This document shows, in pieces, positions 8,219-19,262 of a stretch of 64,000 nt of DNA; within the stretch, counting starts at the first letter, position 1; each line of letters opens with the position of its first letter. Under the pieces are notes generated by a model. That model ran no database searches. It was not told where the DNA came from and saw only the letters and a list, made by a program, of their open reading frames with translations. Made by a program: the position numbers and the translations under genes. The DNA is from Acidimicrobiia bacterium (GTDB lineage: Bacteria; Actinomycetota; Acidimicrobiia; Acidimicrobiales; Bin134): assembly GCA_022825005.1 (NCBI GenBank), contig JAJDYU010000057.1:84460-148459 (forward strand), read 5' to 3'.

Positions 8219-9205
8219 ATGGCGCATCCCCATTTGGAGCTCACCTCCCGGCCCCGGCGCAACCGTCGCACCCCGGCCATTCGTGACATGGTGCGAGAGA
8301 CCGAACTCAGCCCGGCGCATTTCGTGCTGCCCCTTTTCGTCCACCGAGGACCCGACGAGCCCATCGACTCGATGCCCGGCGTGAACCGCTGGAGCGTCGA
8401 CGGGCTGGTGGGCGAGGTGGGACGGGCCGCCGACCTGGGGGTACGGGCGGTGGTGCTGTTCGAGGCCGCTCCCGACGATCTGAAGACCCCCTCCGGCGAC
8501 GAGGCCTGGAATCCCGACGGGCTCATCCCCCAGACCATCGGGGCCATAAAGGCCGCCCACCCCGAAACGGTGGTGATGACCGACGTGGCCCTCGACCCTT
8601 ACAACAGCGACGGCCACGACGGGATCGTGGCCCCCGACGGAACCATCATCAACGACGAGACCGTGGACGTGCTGTGCCGCCAGTCCCTGACCCACGCCGA
8701 CGCAGGGGCCGACATCGTGGCCCCCAGCGACATGATGGACGGCCGGGTGGGGGCCATCCGGGAGACGCTCGACCACCACGGCCACACCGAAGTGGGCATC
8801 TGCGCCTACACCGCCAAGTACGCCTCGGCGTTCTTCGGACCGTTCCGCGGCGCGCTCGACTCGGCCCCCCGCTCCGGCGACAAGAAGACCTACCAGATGG
8901 ACCCGGCCAACAGCCGCGAAGCCCTGAGGGAGATGGAGTTGGACATCGCCGAGGGCGCCGACATGGTGATGGTCAAGCCCGCCGGGCCGTACCTGGATGT
9001 GGTGCGGCGCTTCGCCGAGGCCTCGGTGGTGCCGGTGGCCGCCTACCAGGTGAGCGGGGAATACCTCATGATCAAGGCGGCCGCTTCTTCGGGGTGGCTC
9101 GACGAACAGGCCATCGTGGCCGAGACCCTGTGCGGCATCCGCCGAGCCGGCGCCGACGTCATCCTCACCTATTTCGCAACCCAGGCCGCCGAATTACTGA
9201 GCTGA
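8219..9205 (+). CDS. hemB: delta-aminolevulinic acid dehydratase (porphobilinogen synthase), Zn-independent type
   Basis: A 328-residue cytosolic enzyme condensing two 5-aminolevulinate molecules to porphobilinogen in tetrapyrrole synthesis. The two Schiff-base lysines lie in YTAKYASAFFGPFR and MVMVKPAGPYLD. The metal-site segment reads DVALDPYNSDGHDGIV; the three cysteines of Zn-dependent enzymes are absent and aspartates occur instead, as in plant and Pseudomonas Mg/K-dependent enzymes. The ATG at 8219, preceded by GGGAG, gives the normal N-terminus (HLELTSRPRRNRRTPAIRDMV); a start at 8165 would add an unconserved 18-residue leader. No other hem genes are adjacent. Confidence 0.95.
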   Translation: MAHPHLELTSRPRRNRRTPAIRDMVRETELSPAHFVLPLFVHRGPDEPIDSMPGVNRWSVDGLVGEVGRAADLGVRAVVLFEAAPDDLKTPSGDEAWNPDGLIPQTIGAIKAAHPETVVMTDVALDPYNSDGHDGIVAPDGTIINDETVDVLCRQSLTHADAGADIVAPSDMMDGRVGAIRETLDHHGHTEVGICAYTAKYASAFFGPFRGALDSAPRSGDKKTYQMDPANSREALREMELDIAEGADMVMVKPAGPYLDVVRRFAEASVVPVAAYQVSGEYLMIKAAASSGWLDEQAIVAETLCGIRRAGADVILTYFATQAAELLS

Positions 9206-9239
9206 GGTACTTCGCGGCGATGGCCGGCCAGCTACCGGA

Positions 9240-10712
9240 CTAAGTACGGGGCCGGCGGCGGAAGAAGTCGGAGAAGCTGGTCACCACGGCATGTCCGGGG
9301 GCGTCGCCGTCTCCGGGGCGGGTGTCGGCCAACAGCGCGGTCGACATACCCAGTGCCTGGGCGGCGTCGAGGTGCTCCACCGCCACGTCCACCAGCAGAG
9401 CGTGCTCATAGGGAACCGAGGTGGTGCGGCGCAGCGCCTCGTATATTCCGGGCGCGGGCATGCACACCCCCACGTCGCTGCTAACGATCCAAGTGTCCAC
9501 GCCTTCGATGTCGAGGCGCTCCCGCAGGGCCGACGACCACGAGGACACGTCATTGGTGATACAGGCCACCGGAAGCTCCCGGCGGACCATCTCGGCCACG
9601 AAATCCCTGGCGCCCGACCGCACGGTGTACTGGGCCAGAAACTCCTCGGTGAGCTCGGCGGGATCGCCCTCCAAGCCGATCCCCGACCACAGCTCAGCGG
9701 GGGTGATGCGGCCCAGCACTGCCTGGTTGTGGAGTTGCTGCACCTCCTCGTCGTCTGGCTCCAAGCCGCGCTCGGCGGCAAAGGAAACCAGAAGCTCGGC
9801 GGGATTGTCGGCCGGTTCGAAGAGCACCCCCAGCGGGTTCAGCACCACCAGCCGCAACCGCCGCTGGGGGGGCTGCGCCGCGGCGGGGCCCGCGGCGCGC
9901 ACCAAAGACTCCTGGGTAATGGTGGGATCAATGCTGCGGACCCGGGCTCGGCGCTCCAGCAGATAGCCGGCCACCGCGATCAAAATTGACAGGCCCACCA
10001 GGGCGAACGCGGCCCAAGCCACCCATCGCAGGGTGACCGCCGCGCTGCTCTCATCCTGGCCCGTCAAGGTGATGCGCTGCGCCTCCTGGCCCAGTTGCAG
10101 CACCTCCTCCTTCTCGGGGCCCACCGGAAGGTCCAATACGAGGCGCACGGTCACCGCGTCGAGCGCGCCGGCCAGATTGGCGGTCCGCTCGCCGAAGGGC
10201 TGTCCGCCGAGGCGGGCGGTTAGCACGGGATCGGTAATCAGGTCGAGGCCGCCCGACAGGTCGACCACCCCGGTCACCTGATAGTCGGTTTGGGCGAAGG
10301 AGGTCTCGCGCTCGAAGGTGAAGTCGCGGAACACGTCGTCGGAGTTGAAGATCTCGGCCAGCACCGACTCAAGCTGTTCAGGCGAGCTGAAGGGCTTGGA
10401 GGCCGAGAAGCTGGTTCGGCCCTCGTCGTCGATACGGGGCTCGTTGTAAGACCAGCCCGACGCCGGGTCCTCGATGTCCTCGGTCAACAGCGAAGAGGAG
10501 ATGTCGGGGGCCAGGTCCATGGCCCGCTCGTCGAGAGCCACATCCACGGTCACCACCCCAGAGCCGTCCTCGTTGAAGCCGATGCCCACCTCCACATCCA
10601 CCTGGCAGGCGGTCAGCCCCAATATCAGCACCAGGAGGAGCGCCCCCCTCCTGGCTTTTGCCGACAGGCCAGCCCGTTGCCTCGCGGCCCCCCTACGAAC
10701 CCCCGCCGGCAT
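9240..10712 (-). CDS. LppM-like lipoprotein fused through a membrane segment to a degenerate HAD domain
   Basis: A 490-residue three-part protein. Residues 1-36 are a lipoprotein signal with lipobox LTAC (Cys36). Residues 37-225 resemble the extracytoplasmic LppM domain (VEVGIGFNEDGSGVVTVDVALDE). A membrane helix follows at about 227-250, then a cytoplasmic HAD-like domain (285-490). The HAD catalytic residues are lost: motif I reads VVLNPLGVLFEP where D-x-D is expected, the Lys region reads VCMPAPGIYEAL instead of K-P, and motif IV reads LLVDVAVEHLDAAQALGM with only one Asp. It is therefore probably a pseudo-phosphatase acting by binding. The ATG at 10712 follows the clpC stop by 5 bp, so it is in the clpC operon; farther upstream starts overlap clpC. 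Confidence 0.78.
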   Translation of the reverse strand: MPAGVRRGAARQRAGLSAKARRGALLLVLILGLTACQVDVEVGIGFNEDGSGVVTVDVALDERAMDLAPDISSSLLTEDIEDPASGWSYNEPRIDDEGRTSFSASKPFSSPEQLESVLAEIFNSDDVFRDFTFERETSFAQTDYQVTGVVDLSGGLDLITDPVLTARLGGQPFGERTANLAGALDAVTVRLVLDLPVGPEKEEVLQLGQEAQRITLTGQDESSAAVTLRWVAWAAFALVGLSILIAVAGYLLERRARVRSIDPTITQESLVRAAGPAAAQPPQRRLRLVVLNPLGVLFEPADNPAELLVSFAAERGLEPDDEEVQQLHNQAVLGRITPAELWSGIGLEGDPAELTEEFLAQYTVRSGARDFVAEMVRRELPVACITNDVSSWSSALRERLDIEGVDTWIVSSDVGVCMPAPGIYEALRRTTSVPYEHALLVDVAVEHLDAAQALGMSTALLADTRPGDGDAPGHAVVTSFSDFFRRRPRT

Positions 10713-10717
10713 GGCTG

Positions 10718-13231
<2,514 letters not shown>

Positions 13232-13375
13232 GGCAATCTCCCGATAGGGGTTCAACTCTGAGTGTAACCACCCCACCCCCCCATTTCGTTCCCGAAGCCC
13301 CAACCGAACCTGGGATCGGGGCTGTCGATGAGCCCTCAACCCCTGTTGAGTGGGGGAATTCGGGGATGGTGCCAC

Positions 13376-13381
13376 TACGCT
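13376..13381 (+). promoter_or_regulatory. -10 box of polyprenyl diphosphate synthase gene
   Basis: TACGCT precedes the GTG at 13389 by 7 nt, the same layout as other presumed leaderless genes in the window. It also decides the start: the other candidate GTG at 13350 lies upstream of this box. Confidence 0.5.
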
Positions 13382-13388
13382 GACGGGC

Positions 13389-14384
13389 GTGGCTCGCAGC
13401 CCCCTCGATCTGATTCCCTCCATGGCGCGCGACCTCGACCGGCTGGAGCTGCGGTTGGAGGACTCGGTCAAGACCCAGGATCCCTTCCTCACCGAGGTGG
13501 CCAGCCACTTGATCAGGGCCGGAGGCAAGCGGGTGCGGCCGGGATTCGTGATCGCCTCGGCGGCCATCTCCCAGGCCAACCCGACACCGGCCGAAGACGA
13601 CGTGATCACCGGCGGCGTGGCGGTGGAGCTGGTTCATCTGGGCTCGCTATACCACGACGACGTGATGGACGAGGCCCAGGTGCGCCGCAACGTGGCCAGC
13701 GTGAACGCCAAGTGGGGCAACCTGCGGGCCATTCTGGCCGGAGACTTCCTGCTGGCCCGGGCATCGGAGCTGGCGGCATCGCTGGGCACCGAGGTGGCCG
13801 GGCTGCTGGCCGCCACCATCGGGCGGCTGTGCGAGGGCCAAGTGAGAGAGTTGCAGGACACCGGCAACCCCGACCGCACCGAAACCTCCTACACCGACTC
13901 CATCGAGGGCAAAACCGCCTCATTGCTGGCCACCTCGTGTCGCATAGGCGGCCTGGTGGCCGGTTTGGACCGCCCGACGATCGACACCCTCACCGAGTTC
14001 GGCCGGTTCTATGGCCTGGCCTTCCAGGTGGTGGACGACATTTTGGACATCGTGGCCACCGACGAGCACCTGGGGAAGCCGTCGGGCAACGACCTTCACG
14101 AGGGCATCTACACCCTGCCGGTGATCCGAGCCCTCAAGAGCGACTGCGGCCCTCAGCTTCTCGAGCTGCTGGGCGCCACGGTGTCAGACTCCACCGTCCG
14201 CTCGGCCCTGCAACTGGTGCGCACCAGCGGCGGCGTGGAAGAAGCGCTAGACGTGGCCAACGACTACGTGAAGCAGGCCTCGGCCAGCCTGGAGTCGCTG
14301 CCCCCCACCACGGCCACCGCCGCCTTGCAGGTGGCCACCGACCACCTCATCGACCGAGCCCGCATCCCCCTCGGCGACCGCTAG
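13389..14384 (+). CDS. polyprenyl diphosphate synthase (trans-isoprenyl type)
   Basis: A 331-residue all-alpha prenyltransferase that elongates allylic diphosphates with isopentenyl diphosphate to a long chain, probably the menaquinone side chain. First Asp-rich motif [14 protein letters not shown] near residue 98 and second VVDDILDI near 215 bind Mg-diphosphate; [10 protein letters not shown] near 39 and the EGKTASLLA segment near 175 also match. Bulky residues before the first motif are few, in line with a C35-C45 product, though chain length cannot be fixed by reading. GTG 13389 is preferred over GTG 13350 because of the TACGCT box between them. It is convergent with lysS and divergent from clpC. 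Confidence 0.9.
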   Translation: MARSPLDLIPSMARDLDRLELRLEDSVKTQDPFLTEVASHLIRAGGKRVRPGFVIASAAISQANPTPAEDDVITGGVAVELVHLGSLYHDDVMDEAQVRRNVASVNAKWGNLRAILAGDFLLARASELAASLGTEVAGLLAATIGRLCEGQVRELQDTGNPDRTETSYTDSIEGKTASLLATSCRIGGLVAGLDRPTIDTLTEFGRFYGLAFQVVDDILDIVATDEHLGKPSGNDLHEGIYTLPVIRALKSDCGPQLLELLGATVSDSTVRSALQLVRTSGGVEEALDVANDYVKQASASLESLPPTTATAALQVATDHLIDRARIPLGDR

Positions 14385-14407
14385 GCCGGGGCAATCGCAG
14401 GAGCCCT

Positions 14408-15835
14408 TCAGCTCTCCGGCGGCGCGGCGCGCTCTGGGGGTTCGGGGCGGAGGGTGGGGAACAGGATCACGTCGCGGATGCTGGGGACGTCGGCCAACAG
14501 CATGGCCAGGCGGTCCATGCCCACTCCCAATCCGCCGGTAGGGGGCAGGCCGAACTCGAGGGCCCGCAGGTAGTCCCAGTCCACGGCCATGGCCTCGGCA
14601 TCGCCCGCATCCCGGTCGGCGGCCTGGTCTTCGAAGCGGGCCCGCTGCTCGTCCGGGTCGGTCAGCTCGCTGAAGGCGTTGGCCAGCTCTCGGCCGGCCA
14701 CGATGGCCTCGAAGCGCTCCACCCAGCCGGGGTGGTCGCGGTGCTCCCGGGCTAGCGGCGACACCTCTTTGGGGTAGTCGCACACGAACACCGGGCCCCA
14801 CAGCTCGGCCTCGGTGGTCTTCTCGTACAGCTCCAACAGGAGCTTGCCCGGCCCCCAGCGGTCTTCCACCGGGATCTCCCGGGCCGCACAGTGCGACCGC
14901 AGCTCGGCCACTGGTGTGTCGAGGTCCACCTCCAGCCCGCTGTGCTCGGCCAACAGGTCCACAAACCGGGCTCTGGGCCATGGCGGAGTCAGGTCCAGCT
15001 CCCGCCCGCCGTAGCTGATCACGGTGGTGCCCTTCAGCTCCAGAGCCAGATGGGCCACAAGCTGCTCGACCAGCTCCATGATGTCGCCGTAGTCGGCGTA
15101 GGCCCAGTACAGCTCCAGCATGGTGAACTCGGGATTGTGGCGGGTGGAGATCCCCTCGTTGCGGAACACCCGGGCAATCTCATACACCCGTTCCAAACCG
15201 CCCACCACCAGCCGCTTCAGATACAGCTCGGGGGCGATCCGCAAGAACAGCTCCATGTCGAGCGCGTTGTGGTGGGTGCTGAACGGCCGGGCCAGCGCGC
15301 CGCCGGGCACCGGGTGGAACACCGGCGTCTCCACCTCCACAAACGCCCGCTCCTCCAGCCAGCGCCGGGTGAGCGACATCATCTCCGACCGCAGCCGGAA
15401 GGTCTCACGGGCCTCCTCGGTCACCCACAGGTCCACATAGCGCCGTCGGAACCGGATGTCGGGATCCGACAGCCCGTGCCATTTGTCGGGAAAGCTCCGC
15501 CGGGCCTCGGCCAGAAGCTCCCAGTTCTCCACCTTGACCGACAGCTCCCCTTTCCGGGTCTTCATCACCTCTCCGCTCACGCCCACCCAGTCGCCCAGCG
15601 AAAGGGCGCAGAACCCGTCGTAGTCGGGGGTGACCTTGGCGGGGGCGAACAGCTGGATGCGCCCGGAGGCATCTTGGAGGGTGGCAAACGCCAGCTTGCC
15701 CTGCACCCGCCGCAGCATGATCCGCCCGGCCACTGCCACCGTCTGGCCGGTCTCGGTGCCCGCCTCGATATCGCCGTGGCGCTGCTGGCACTCGGCGGCG
15801 GTTGCGGTGGTCTCGAACCGGTAGGGGGCGCTCAC
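14408..15835 (-). CDS. lysS: lysyl-tRNA synthetase, class II
   Basis: A 475-residue synthetase that charges tRNA-Lys. It has an N-terminal OB-fold anticodon-binding domain (about 30-130, VAGRIMLRRVQGKLAFATLQD) and a class II catalytic domain with motif 2 RVFRNEGISTRHNPEFTMLE near 245 and motif 3 GLGVGMDRLAMLL near 445. The GTG at 15835 avoids the long overlap with coaX that the start at 15871 would give and leaves an 8-bp gap. It is the last gene of the fol-pan-nad-coaX operon, a common actinobacterial order. Confidence 0.95.
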   Translation of the reverse strand: MSAPYRFETTATAAECQQRHGDIEAGTETGQTVAVAGRIMLRRVQGKLAFATLQDASGRIQLFAPAKVTPDYDGFCALSLGDWVGVSGEVMKTRKGELSVKVENWELLAEARRSFPDKWHGLSDPDIRFRRRYVDLWVTEEARETFRLRSEMMSLTRRWLEERAFVEVETPVFHPVPGGALARPFSTHHNALDMELFLRIAPELYLKRLVVGGLERVYEIARVFRNEGISTRHNPEFTMLELYWAYADYGDIMELVEQLVAHLALELKGTTVISYGGRELDLTPPWPRARFVDLLAEHSGLEVDLDTPVAELRSHCAAREIPVEDRWGPGKLLLELYEKTTEAELWGPVFVCDYPKEVSPLAREHRDHPGWVERFEAIVAGRELANAFSELTDPDEQRARFEDQAADRDAGDAEAMAVDWDYLRALEFGLPPTGGLGVGMDRLAMLLADVPSIRDVILFPTLRPEPPERAAPPES

Positions 15836-15843
15836 CGGCCGGC

Positions 15844-16638
15844 CTACTGATTGCGCCCGTGGACCAGCCACAGGCCGTGGAGGGTGAGATAAGGCTCGAC
15901 GTGCTGGATGGTGTCCGACAGGGGGGCGATGAGGTGGGCCAGCCCGCCGGTGGCGATCACCACCGCCTCGCCGTCCAGTTCCTTCATGAAGCGGGTCACC
16001 ATGCCGTCGATCTGGGCCACGAACCCGTAAATGACGCCCGATTGGATCGACTCAATGGTGGTCTTGCCGATCACATTGCGGGGCTCGGTGAGCGCCACCG
16101 GCCCCAAGGCGGCGGCCCGGCCCACCATGGCTTCCAGGCTGACCTCGATTCCCGGCCCGATGGCCCCGCCCATGAACTCACCGGCCGCGGAGATCACGTC
16201 GAAGTTGTTGGTGGTTCCGAAGTCCACCACCACTGCGGGACCGCCGTAGAGGTGGTGGGCGGCCACCGCGTTGGCGATGCGATCGGCGCCCACTTCGCGG
16301 GGATTGTCGTACAGGATGGGAATGCCGCTGCGGGTACCGGGCTCGATCACCACCGGCTCGAACTCGAAGTAGCGCTGCACCATCATCCGCACGCTCTCGC
16401 GGATCTGGGGCACCCCGGAGCACACCGCCACCCCGGTGAGGTCGTCCTCCATGGCCACGTCGATGCTGTCGAGCAGGCTGCGCAACAGCACGGCAACCTC
16501 GTCGGGGGTGCGCTCGTGCACGGTGGATAGACGCCAGTGCTCGATCAGGCCGTCGTCGGCCCGGCAGTCGTCGGCCCGTTCGGCCTCATACAGGCCAACC
16601 ACGGTCTGAGTGTTGCCGATGTCGAGGGCCAACAGCAT
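15844..16638 (-). CDS. coaX: type III pantothenate kinase
   Basis: A 264-residue ASKHA-fold kinase that phosphorylates pantothenate, the first step of CoA synthesis. The N-terminal LLALDIGNTQTVVGLY phosphate loop, GADRIANAVAAHHLY near 125, VVDFGTTNNFDVIS near 143 and GGAIGPGIEVSLEAM near 160 are diagnostic. The DFGTxNNFD loop has Asn where many homologues have Thr. The gene follows nadC by 12 bp and belongs to the operon that also carries panC, so vitamin B5 synthesis and use are transcribed together. Confidence 0.95.
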   Translation of the reverse strand: MLLALDIGNTQTVVGLYEAERADDCRADDGLIEHWRLSTVHERTPDEVAVLLRSLLDSIDVAMEDDLTGVAVCSGVPQIRESVRMMVQRYFEFEPVVIEPGTRSGIPILYDNPREVGADRIANAVAAHHLYGGPAVVVDFGTTNNFDVISAAGEFMGGAIGPGIEVSLEAMVGRAAALGPVALTEPRNVIGKTTIESIQSGVIYGFVAQIDGMVTRFMKELDGEAVVIATGGLAHLIAPLSDTIQHVEPYLTLHGLWLVHGRNQ

Positions 16639-16650
16639 AGGAACCCTTGT

Positions 16651-17526
16651 TTACTCCTCTTGTGCGCTGATCGGAACATTGCCAATATCAAGCCCGATGT
16701 CAAGCACCGGAGCCGAGTTGGTAATGCGTCCCACCGAAATGAAGTCCACGCCAGTGGCCGCGTACTCGGCCACCGTCTCCAGAGTGATGCCGCCGCTCAC
16801 CTCCAAGAGGCAGTCATGTCCGGCGGCCCGGGTCACGCAGGCCTGCACCTCGCTCGGAGTCATGTTGTCCAGCAGCAGGGCATCTGCCCCCGCCGCCAAT
16901 GCCTCATCCACCTGTTCCATGCGGTCGCACTCCACGTAGACGATGCGATCCGGCCAGCTTCTGCGGGCGGCCGTCACCCCGTCGGCAATGGACATCCCCG
17001 CCAGGTGGTTGTCTTTGAACATGACCCACTCCGACAGCCCCATCCGATGGTTGTCGCCCCCGCCAGCGCGAACCGCGGCCTTCTCCAACACCCGCAGACC
17101 GGGAGTGGTCTTGCGGGTGTCCCGGATGCGGGCGCGGCCTTCGCCGGCCGACGCCGCGGCCTCAACGTACCGGGATGCCTCGGTGGCGATTCCCGACAGG
17201 TGGCTCAAAAAGTTCAAAGCAGTGCGCTCCGCGGTGAGCACTGAGGCCCGAGGCCCGGCAACCACAGCCAAGCTCTGACCAGGGGCCACCGGGTCGCCAT
17301 CGGCCGCATGCCACTCCACCGTTGCCGAGGGATCCACCTGCCGGAACACCTCGGTGGCACAGGCCCGCCCCGCCAAACGGCCAGCGTCTCGAGCGGTTAT
17401 CTCCGCGGTGATCTCTCCAGGGGGGACAAGCGACGAGGTGAGGTCGCCTTCCGGTCCCACGTCCTCGGCGATGGCCAACTCAACCGCGGCTTGCACCGTT
17501 TCCGCCGGAGGGTCAAAGCCGGTCAC
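16651..17526 (-). CDS. nadC: nicotinate-nucleotide pyrophosphorylase (quinolinate phosphoribosyltransferase)
   Basis: A 291-residue enzyme that makes nicotinate mononucleotide from quinolinate and PRPP in de novo NAD synthesis. Conserved segments: AEDVGPEGDLTSSL near residue 15, ERTALNFLSHLSGIAT near 103, RIRDTRKTTPGLRVLEKAAVRAGGGDNHRMGL near 133 and the C-terminal EVSGGITLETVAEYA and DFISVGRITNSAP. Start GTG 17526 overlaps the panC end by 14 bp, implying coupling. nadA and nadB, which normally supply quinolinate, are not in the window. Confidence 0.95.
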   Translation of the reverse strand: MTGFDPPAETVQAAVELAIAEDVGPEGDLTSSLVPPGEITAEITARDAGRLAGRACATEVFRQVDPSATVEWHAADGDPVAPGQSLAVVAGPRASVLTAERTALNFLSHLSGIATEASRYVEAAASAGEGRARIRDTRKTTPGLRVLEKAAVRAGGGDNHRMGLSEWVMFKDNHLAGMSIADGVTAARRSWPDRIVYVECDRMEQVDEALAAGADALLLDNMTPSEVQACVTRAAGHDCLLEVSGGITLETVAEYAATGVDFISVGRITNSAPVLDIGLDIGNVPISAQEE

Positions 17527-18385
17527 AGTCGACTCCGATGTTGTCGATAAGCCGGGCTCGCCCCAATCTGGCGGCCACTAGCAGGCGAAGCTCGCCGGCC
17601 AGAACATCGGGGCGCTCAAGAGTGTCCGCGTGCACCACCGCGGCGTAATCGGGCGACGCCTTGGGCTCAGCGGCCAGCACCGCGGCCATCACCGCCTCCA
17701 CTTCGCCGGGATCGCGGCTGCCGCCGGCAACCGCATCCCGCCCGGCTTGCAGCGACCGCCACAAAACGGTGGCTACCGGCCGCTCTTCGGCAGTGAGGTA
17801 AACGTTTCGGCTGGACATGGCCAGGCCATCGGCCTCCCGGAATGTGGGACAGCCCACCACCTCCACCGGCAGGGACAGGTCGGCGGCCATTCGGCGGATG
17901 ATGGCCAGCTGCTGGTAGTCCTTCTCCCCGAAGTAGGCCCGGCCCGGTCCCAGCATGGCGAACAGCTTGGCCACCACGGTGGAGACCCCGTCGAAATGGG
18001 TGGGCCGGAACCGGCCTTCCAACACGGCGTTGAGCCCTTGGACCGCCACGGTGGTAATGGGGGTCTGCGGGTACATCTCCTCGGTAGGGGGGGCGAACAC
18101 CAGCCCGGCCCCCGCCTCGGTGCACATCTGGCGATCGCGGTCCAAATCCCGTGGGTAGGTGCCGTAGTCCTCACCCTCGGCGAACTGGAGGGGGTTCACG
18201 AAAATGCTCACCACGGTCAGGTCGTTCTCATTGGCCGAGCGGGTCACCAGCGATTGATGGCCCTCGTGGAGATATCCCATGGTGGGCACCAGGCCCACCG
18301 ATCCGCCCTGGGCCCGCACGGCGTCGGTGGCCACCCGCAGCTCCGATGCCCGCAGGATCACCGGGATCTCGCGGCCCGCGCTCAC
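17513..18385 (-). CDS. panC: pantothenate synthetase
   Basis: A 290-residue ligase joining pantoate and beta-alanine with ATP. The HIGH-type motif PTMGYLHEGHQSLV near residue 34, VVSIFVNPLQFAEGEDYGTYPRD near 58 and the KMSKS-like MSSRNVYL near 190 are present, with YFGEKDYQQLAIIRRM near 145. GTG at 18385 overlaps the folK stop as GTGA. panB and panD are not in the window. Confidence 0.95.
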   Translation of the reverse strand: MSAGREIPVILRASELRVATDAVRAQGGSVGLVPTMGYLHEGHQSLVTRSANENDLTVVSIFVNPLQFAEGEDYGTYPRDLDRDRQMCTEAGAGLVFAPPTEEMYPQTPITTVAVQGLNAVLEGRFRPTHFDGVSTVVAKLFAMLGPGRAYFGEKDYQQLAIIRRMAADLSLPVEVVGCPTFREADGLAMSSRNVYLTAEERPVATVLWRSLQAGRDAVAGGSRDPGEVEAVMAAVLAAEPKASPDYAAVVHADTLERPDVLAGELRLLVAARLGRARLIDNIGVDCDRL

Positions 18386-18864
18386 AAGGCTCCTTCATCA
18401 GGGGTGGCGGCGAGCTGGTCCCAGTCTCCCAGGCGACGACAGCCACCGGTGTCGGGATCGGCCCAGCCCTCGGCCAGGTCGGGAGCCAGCTCTCCCAGCG
18501 GCACCATCACGAAGGCCCGCTCGAACATGCGGGGATGGGGCACCACCAGATCGGACTCGTCCACCACCTCTCCGTCCACCCACAGAACATCGACATCCAG
18601 CGTACGGGGGCCCCAGCGGACCTCCCGCACTCGATCGGCCGCTGCCTCCAAGCGCCGGCACAGCTCCAGGAGGCCTCGGGCCGATTGGTCGGTGTCCAGT
18701 TCGGCCACCACATTGAGGAATGGCCCCTGATCGGGACCGCCCACCGGGTCGGTCTCATACACCCCGGAGACGGCCACGCAGTCGCCCATGGAGGCCACCG
18801 CCGCCTGGAGATATCCCATGCGGTCGCCCATGTTGGACCCCAACCCCAAATACGCCCTGGTCAT
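18382..18864 (-). CDS. folK: 2-amino-4-hydroxy-6-hydroxymethyldihydropteridine diphosphokinase
   Basis: A 160-residue kinase that pyrophosphorylates 6-hydroxymethyl-dihydropterin in folate synthesis. AYLGLGSNMGDRMGYLQAAV at the N-terminus, GPFLNVVAELDT near 45, RWGPRTLDVDVLW near 80 with the metal-binding D-x-D, and PHPRMFERAFVMVPLGELAPD near 105 are all present. ATG at 18864 overlaps the folB stop (ATGA); the longer open frame upstream to 19833 is antisense-like and not used. Confidence 0.95.
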   Translation of the reverse strand: MTRAYLGLGSNMGDRMGYLQAAVASMGDCVAVSGVYETDPVGGPDQGPFLNVVAELDTDQSARGLLELCRRLEAAADRVREVRWGPRTLDVDVLWVDGEVVDESDLVVPHPRMFERAFVMVPLGELAPDLAEGWADPDTGGCRRLGDWDQLAATPDEGAL

Positions 18865-19229
18865 TGACGGTGGCGAGTGATGCGGACACCGCTGGTGGAC
18901 AAATGCTGGGGCACCGGCGGGCGCAGCTTGCGGACCTCCACGGCCACCTGCTGCACCCGGGGGTCGGTGTCCAGGCACACCTCGGCCACCCGATGGGCCA
19001 TGGCCTCCATGAGGGTGAACTGCTCCCCCTCGGCCGCGGCGGCCACCGCGGCGCACACCGCCCCGTAGTCGACGGTGTCGTCCAGCTCGTCGGAAAGCCC
19101 CGCCGGGGCCAGATCGGTGCCGAGGTCCACGTCCAGCTCGAAAGGCTGGGCCCGGTCCCTCTCCTCGGGGAGCGCCCCGCACACAGCCATGACCCGAAGG
19201 CCACGCAGCAAAAGGCGGTCTTCGTTCAC
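18861..19229 (-). CDS. folB: dihydroneopterin aldolase
   Basis: A 122-residue enzyme that splits dihydroneopterin to hydroxymethyl-dihydropterin and glycolaldehyde. Typical parts: the N-terminal LLLRGLRVMAVCGALPEERDRAQPFELDVDL, in which Cys replaces the usual Tyr or Phe before G, DTVDYGAVCAAV near 52, and FTLMEAMAHRVAEVCL near 72 with the active-site Glu. Coupled to folK by ATGA; upstream a 33-bp gap separates it from the phosphatase-like gene. Confidence 0.93.
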   Translation of the reverse strand: MNEDRLLLRGLRVMAVCGALPEERDRAQPFELDVDLGTDLAPAGLSDELDDTVDYGAVCAAVAAAAEGEQFTLMEAMAHRVAEVCLDTDPRVQQVAVEVRKLRPPVPQHLSTSGVRITRHRQ

Positions 19230-19262
19230 CGCTGCTCCCCCGCCCCGGCTGGTCGACCTCCG

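Noticed and set aside
13232..13609. Upstream extension of the clpC frame
   Set aside because: ClpC proteins begin at [12 protein letters not shown]; the extension is antisense to the polyprenyl synthase start.
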